Below, in pieces: positions 5,371 through 6,904 of a DNA stretch of 6,904 bases. A program made the position numbers and the translations under genes. The notes beneath the pieces are model-generated. The model made no database searches, was not told where the DNA came from, and worked only from the letters and a program-made list of their open reading frames with translations. Every line of letters starts with the position of its first letter. Position 1 is the stretch's first letter. Source of the stretch: Candidatus Rokuibacteriota bacterium (GTDB lineage Bacteria; JAUVQV01); contig JAUWCW010000105.1 in assembly GCA_030609125.1 (NCBI GenBank), positions 1-6,904 of the forward strand, written 5' to 3'.

Positions 5371-6904
5371 GGGCGGCTCCAGGAGTGAAAGAGGTCCTTC
5401 ACGTTCTGCCTGGAAGTCTCCAGGTCCGGGTCGCCGAAATAGGTGCGGTACCAGGTCTCGAGGTTCACCAGGGACCAGATCTTGTAGCCGTTGTTGACTC
5501 GCCGGGACTCGTGGTCATCGAGGAGCCTGTCGATGTACGGCTGCGCGAAGAGTCCGTCCCGCACGAGTTCGGAGTTTTTCAGCAGCGTGTGGGAGAGCCC
5601 TTTCAGCTCGCCCCGCAGCCAGCGGTTGATGGGCAGGCCGAATCCCTTCTTGGTCAGGTTCAGCACCTCCCGTGGAAGGTGGGATGCGGCGAGTTTCCTG
5701 AGAAGGTGTTTGCGCTTATTTCCTTTCACCTTGAGCTCCGGCGGAATGGTGGCGGCGAACTCCACGAGCCTGTGGTCCATGAAGGGGCTGCGGGCCTCCA
5801 GCCCGTGCATCATGGTTATGCGGTCCACCTTGATGTTTGAGTATTCGGGAATCCGCACCATGATGTCCGTGTAGGTCATCCGGTCGAGCGGGTCCGAGGC
5901 GTGGTCGCTCCAGTAGCGGGAGAGAAGGCCTTCCATGGAGTTCTGCCCCGCCACGGCCCGGCGAAGCTCAGGGCCGTAGAGCATCTCCTTTTCCCCGTTC
6001 TCGAAGGAGAAGAAACTGATGCCGTGAGCGTAGCTTTCGCGAGCCGGTGAGAGAGAGACGGTGTTGAGCCAGCGCAGGCTCTGCCGCCAGCTCTTGCGGG
6101 CGGTGCTCTCGGGGAAGAGCTTCAAGAATGACGGCACCAGGTGCTGCCTCACCGGCCTGGGGATCATTCTGTAGCGGCCGAGGAGGGAGTTGGCCAGGTA
6201 GCGGTCGTAGCCGGCGAACGACTCGTCCCCCGCATCACCGGTGAGCACCACCTTGACGTGCTCCCTGGCCAGCCTGGAAACGTAGTAGAGCGGGACTGAT
6301 GGGATGTCCGCGTAAGGGCCATCGAAGGTCCAGACCAGGTCGGGAAGGATCTTCACCGCGTCGGGCTCGACGAGAAACTCCCGGTGGTTGGTGCCGTGAC
6401 TGCGGGCGATGAGGCGGGCGTGGGGGATCTCGTTGAATCCCTGCACGTTGTCGCCGATGGTGAAGGTGTTCACCGGCTCCGACGAGGCCCGGCTCATCAT
6501 GCTCACCACCAGGCCCGAGTCGAGGCCGCTGCTGAGGAAGGCGCCGAGGGGAACGTCGCTCATCAGTCTCATGCTGACCGACTCCAGGAGCAGTTCCCCC
6601 GTGCGCTCCACAGCCTCGCCTTCGGTCATGCCGTGGTCCGGGCGGTAGTAGAGCTCCCAGTAGCGCTTCGCTTTCACCTCGCCCTTTTCAAAGAGCAGGT
6701 ACGTGGCGGGGGGGAGCTTGAAAATGCCTTCGAAGAGGGCCTCCTGCCGGGGGATGAACTTGAAGGAGAGATAGTCGTGGAGGGCAGGGGCGTTCAGCCT
6801 GCGGGGGACCCTGGAATCCTGCAGCAGGGCCTTGATCTCCGAGGCGAAGGTGAGGGATCCGCCGGGCCGAGCGTAGAAGAGGGGCTTCTGTCCCAGCCGG
6901 TCCC
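5367..6904 (-). CDS. asnB: Asparagine synthase (glutamine-hydrolysing) family amidotransferase, 5' partial
   Basis: The minus-strand frame is open to the right edge, giving 511 visible residues. Full-length AsnB-type proteins are about 600-650, so roughly 100-130 residues are missing, including the N-terminal glutaminase cysteine. The visible part begins with DRLGQKPLFY and LTFASEIKALL, the end of the class II glutamine amidotransferase domain. It then has LHDYLSFKFIP and FKLPPATYLL, the ATP PP-loop SSGLDSG (6513-6533), TGDAGDESFAGYDRY, LEARSPFMDHRLVEFA and the C-terminal KKGFGLPINRWL. The enzyme uses glutamine-derived ammonia and ATP to amidate a carboxylate. Besides free asparagine synthesis, members in surface-polysaccharide clusters (such as WbpS) amidate uronic acids, and the acyltransferase overlapping its 3' end favours that role here (inference). 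The PP-loop differs from the usual SGGxDSS at two positions. The GTG at 6677 lies within conserved sequence and is not the start. Confidence 0.92.
   Translation of the reverse strand, partial: DRLGQKPLFYARPGGSLTFASEIKALLQDSRVPRRLNAPALHDYLSFKFIPRQEALFEGIFKLPPATYLLFEKGEVKAKRYWELYYRPDHGMTEGEAVERTGELLLESVSMRLMSDVPLGAFLSSGLDSGLVVSMMSRASSEPVNTFTIGDNVQGFNEIPHARLIARSHGTNHREFLVEPDAVKILPDLVWTFDGPYADIPSVPLYYVSRLAREHVKVVLTGDAGDESFAGYDRYLANSLLGRYRMIPRPVRQHLVPSFLKLFPESTARKSWRQSLRWLNTVSLSPARESYAHGISFFSFENGEKEMLYGPELRRAVAGQNSMEGLLSRYWSDHASDPLDRMTYTDIMVRIPEYSNIKVDRITMMHGLEARSPFMDHRLVEFAATIPPELKVKGNKRKHLLRKLAASHLPREVLNLTKKGFGLPINRWLRGELKGLSHTLLKNSELVRDGLFAQPYIDRLLDDHESRRVNNGYKIWSLVNLETWYRTYFGDPDLETSRQNVKDLFHSWSRP
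5377..5380 (-). promoter_or_regulatory. Ribosome binding site of the acyltransferase gene
   Basis: On the minus strand GGAG stands 6 bases before the GTG start at 5370, within the final codons of the amidotransferase gene. The spacing supports the GTG start and re-initiation at the GTGA overlap. Confidence 0.65.

Noticed and set aside
1-6904. CRISPR arrays, tRNA/rRNA genes, insertion sequences, phage or toxin-antitoxin genes
   Set aside because: No spaced direct repeats, RNA-gene-like conserved segments, transposase motifs or terminal inverted repeats were seen, and coding sequence occupies practically every base.

Overview
The window is almost wall-to-wall protein coding. It is GC-rich, about two thirds G+C judged by eye. 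It shows bacterial-style compact gene packing, clear Shine-Dalgarno sites, and TTG/GTG starts beside ATG. Two oxygen-sensitive Fe-S protein types (an FrhB-like flavo-iron-sulfur protein and a cobalamin-type radical SAM protein) hint at an anaerobic or microaerophilic bacterium. The sequence does not let me name a phylum. The gene content (GT-C-like membrane protein, amidotransferase, hexapeptide acyltransferase, FrhB-like protein, radical SAM protein) resembles an accessory locus for cell-surface polysaccharide or other specialised glycan synthesis.

Layout. A rightward block covers 1 to 4778: the 3' part of a multi-spanning membrane protein with a soluble, discoidin-containing C-terminus (cut by the left edge), then an FrhB/FdhB-type 2[4Fe-4S] oxidoreductase (1810-3189), then a B12-binding-type radical SAM protein (3186-4778). 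The gaps are 2 bases and a 4-base overlap, each with its own ribosome binding site, so these genes are almost certainly one operon. A leftward block covers 6904 to 4780: a glutamine-dependent asparagine synthase-family amidotransferase (N-terminus cut by the right edge), then a left-handed beta-helix acyltransferase joined by a GTGA overlap. The two blocks converge with a single base between their stop codons. There is no intergenic stretch long enough for a promoter, RNA gene or repeat array, so promoters for both operons must lie outside the window.

How they may work together (inference). The membrane protein would be a lipid-linked-sugar-dependent glycosyltransferase or a related GT-C enzyme that transfers or displays a glycan. 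The amidotransferase could amidate a uronic-acid carboxylate, and the hexapeptide protein could O- or N-acylate a sugar. The coupled FrhB-like and radical SAM proteins could carry out a redox or radical modification of the glycan or its carrier. The most unusual element is this tightly coupled FrhB-like/radical SAM pair. The radical SAM protein lacks the cobalamin-ligand histidine motif and has extra C-terminal cysteines. The acyltransferase also appears to lack the usual catalytic histidine.
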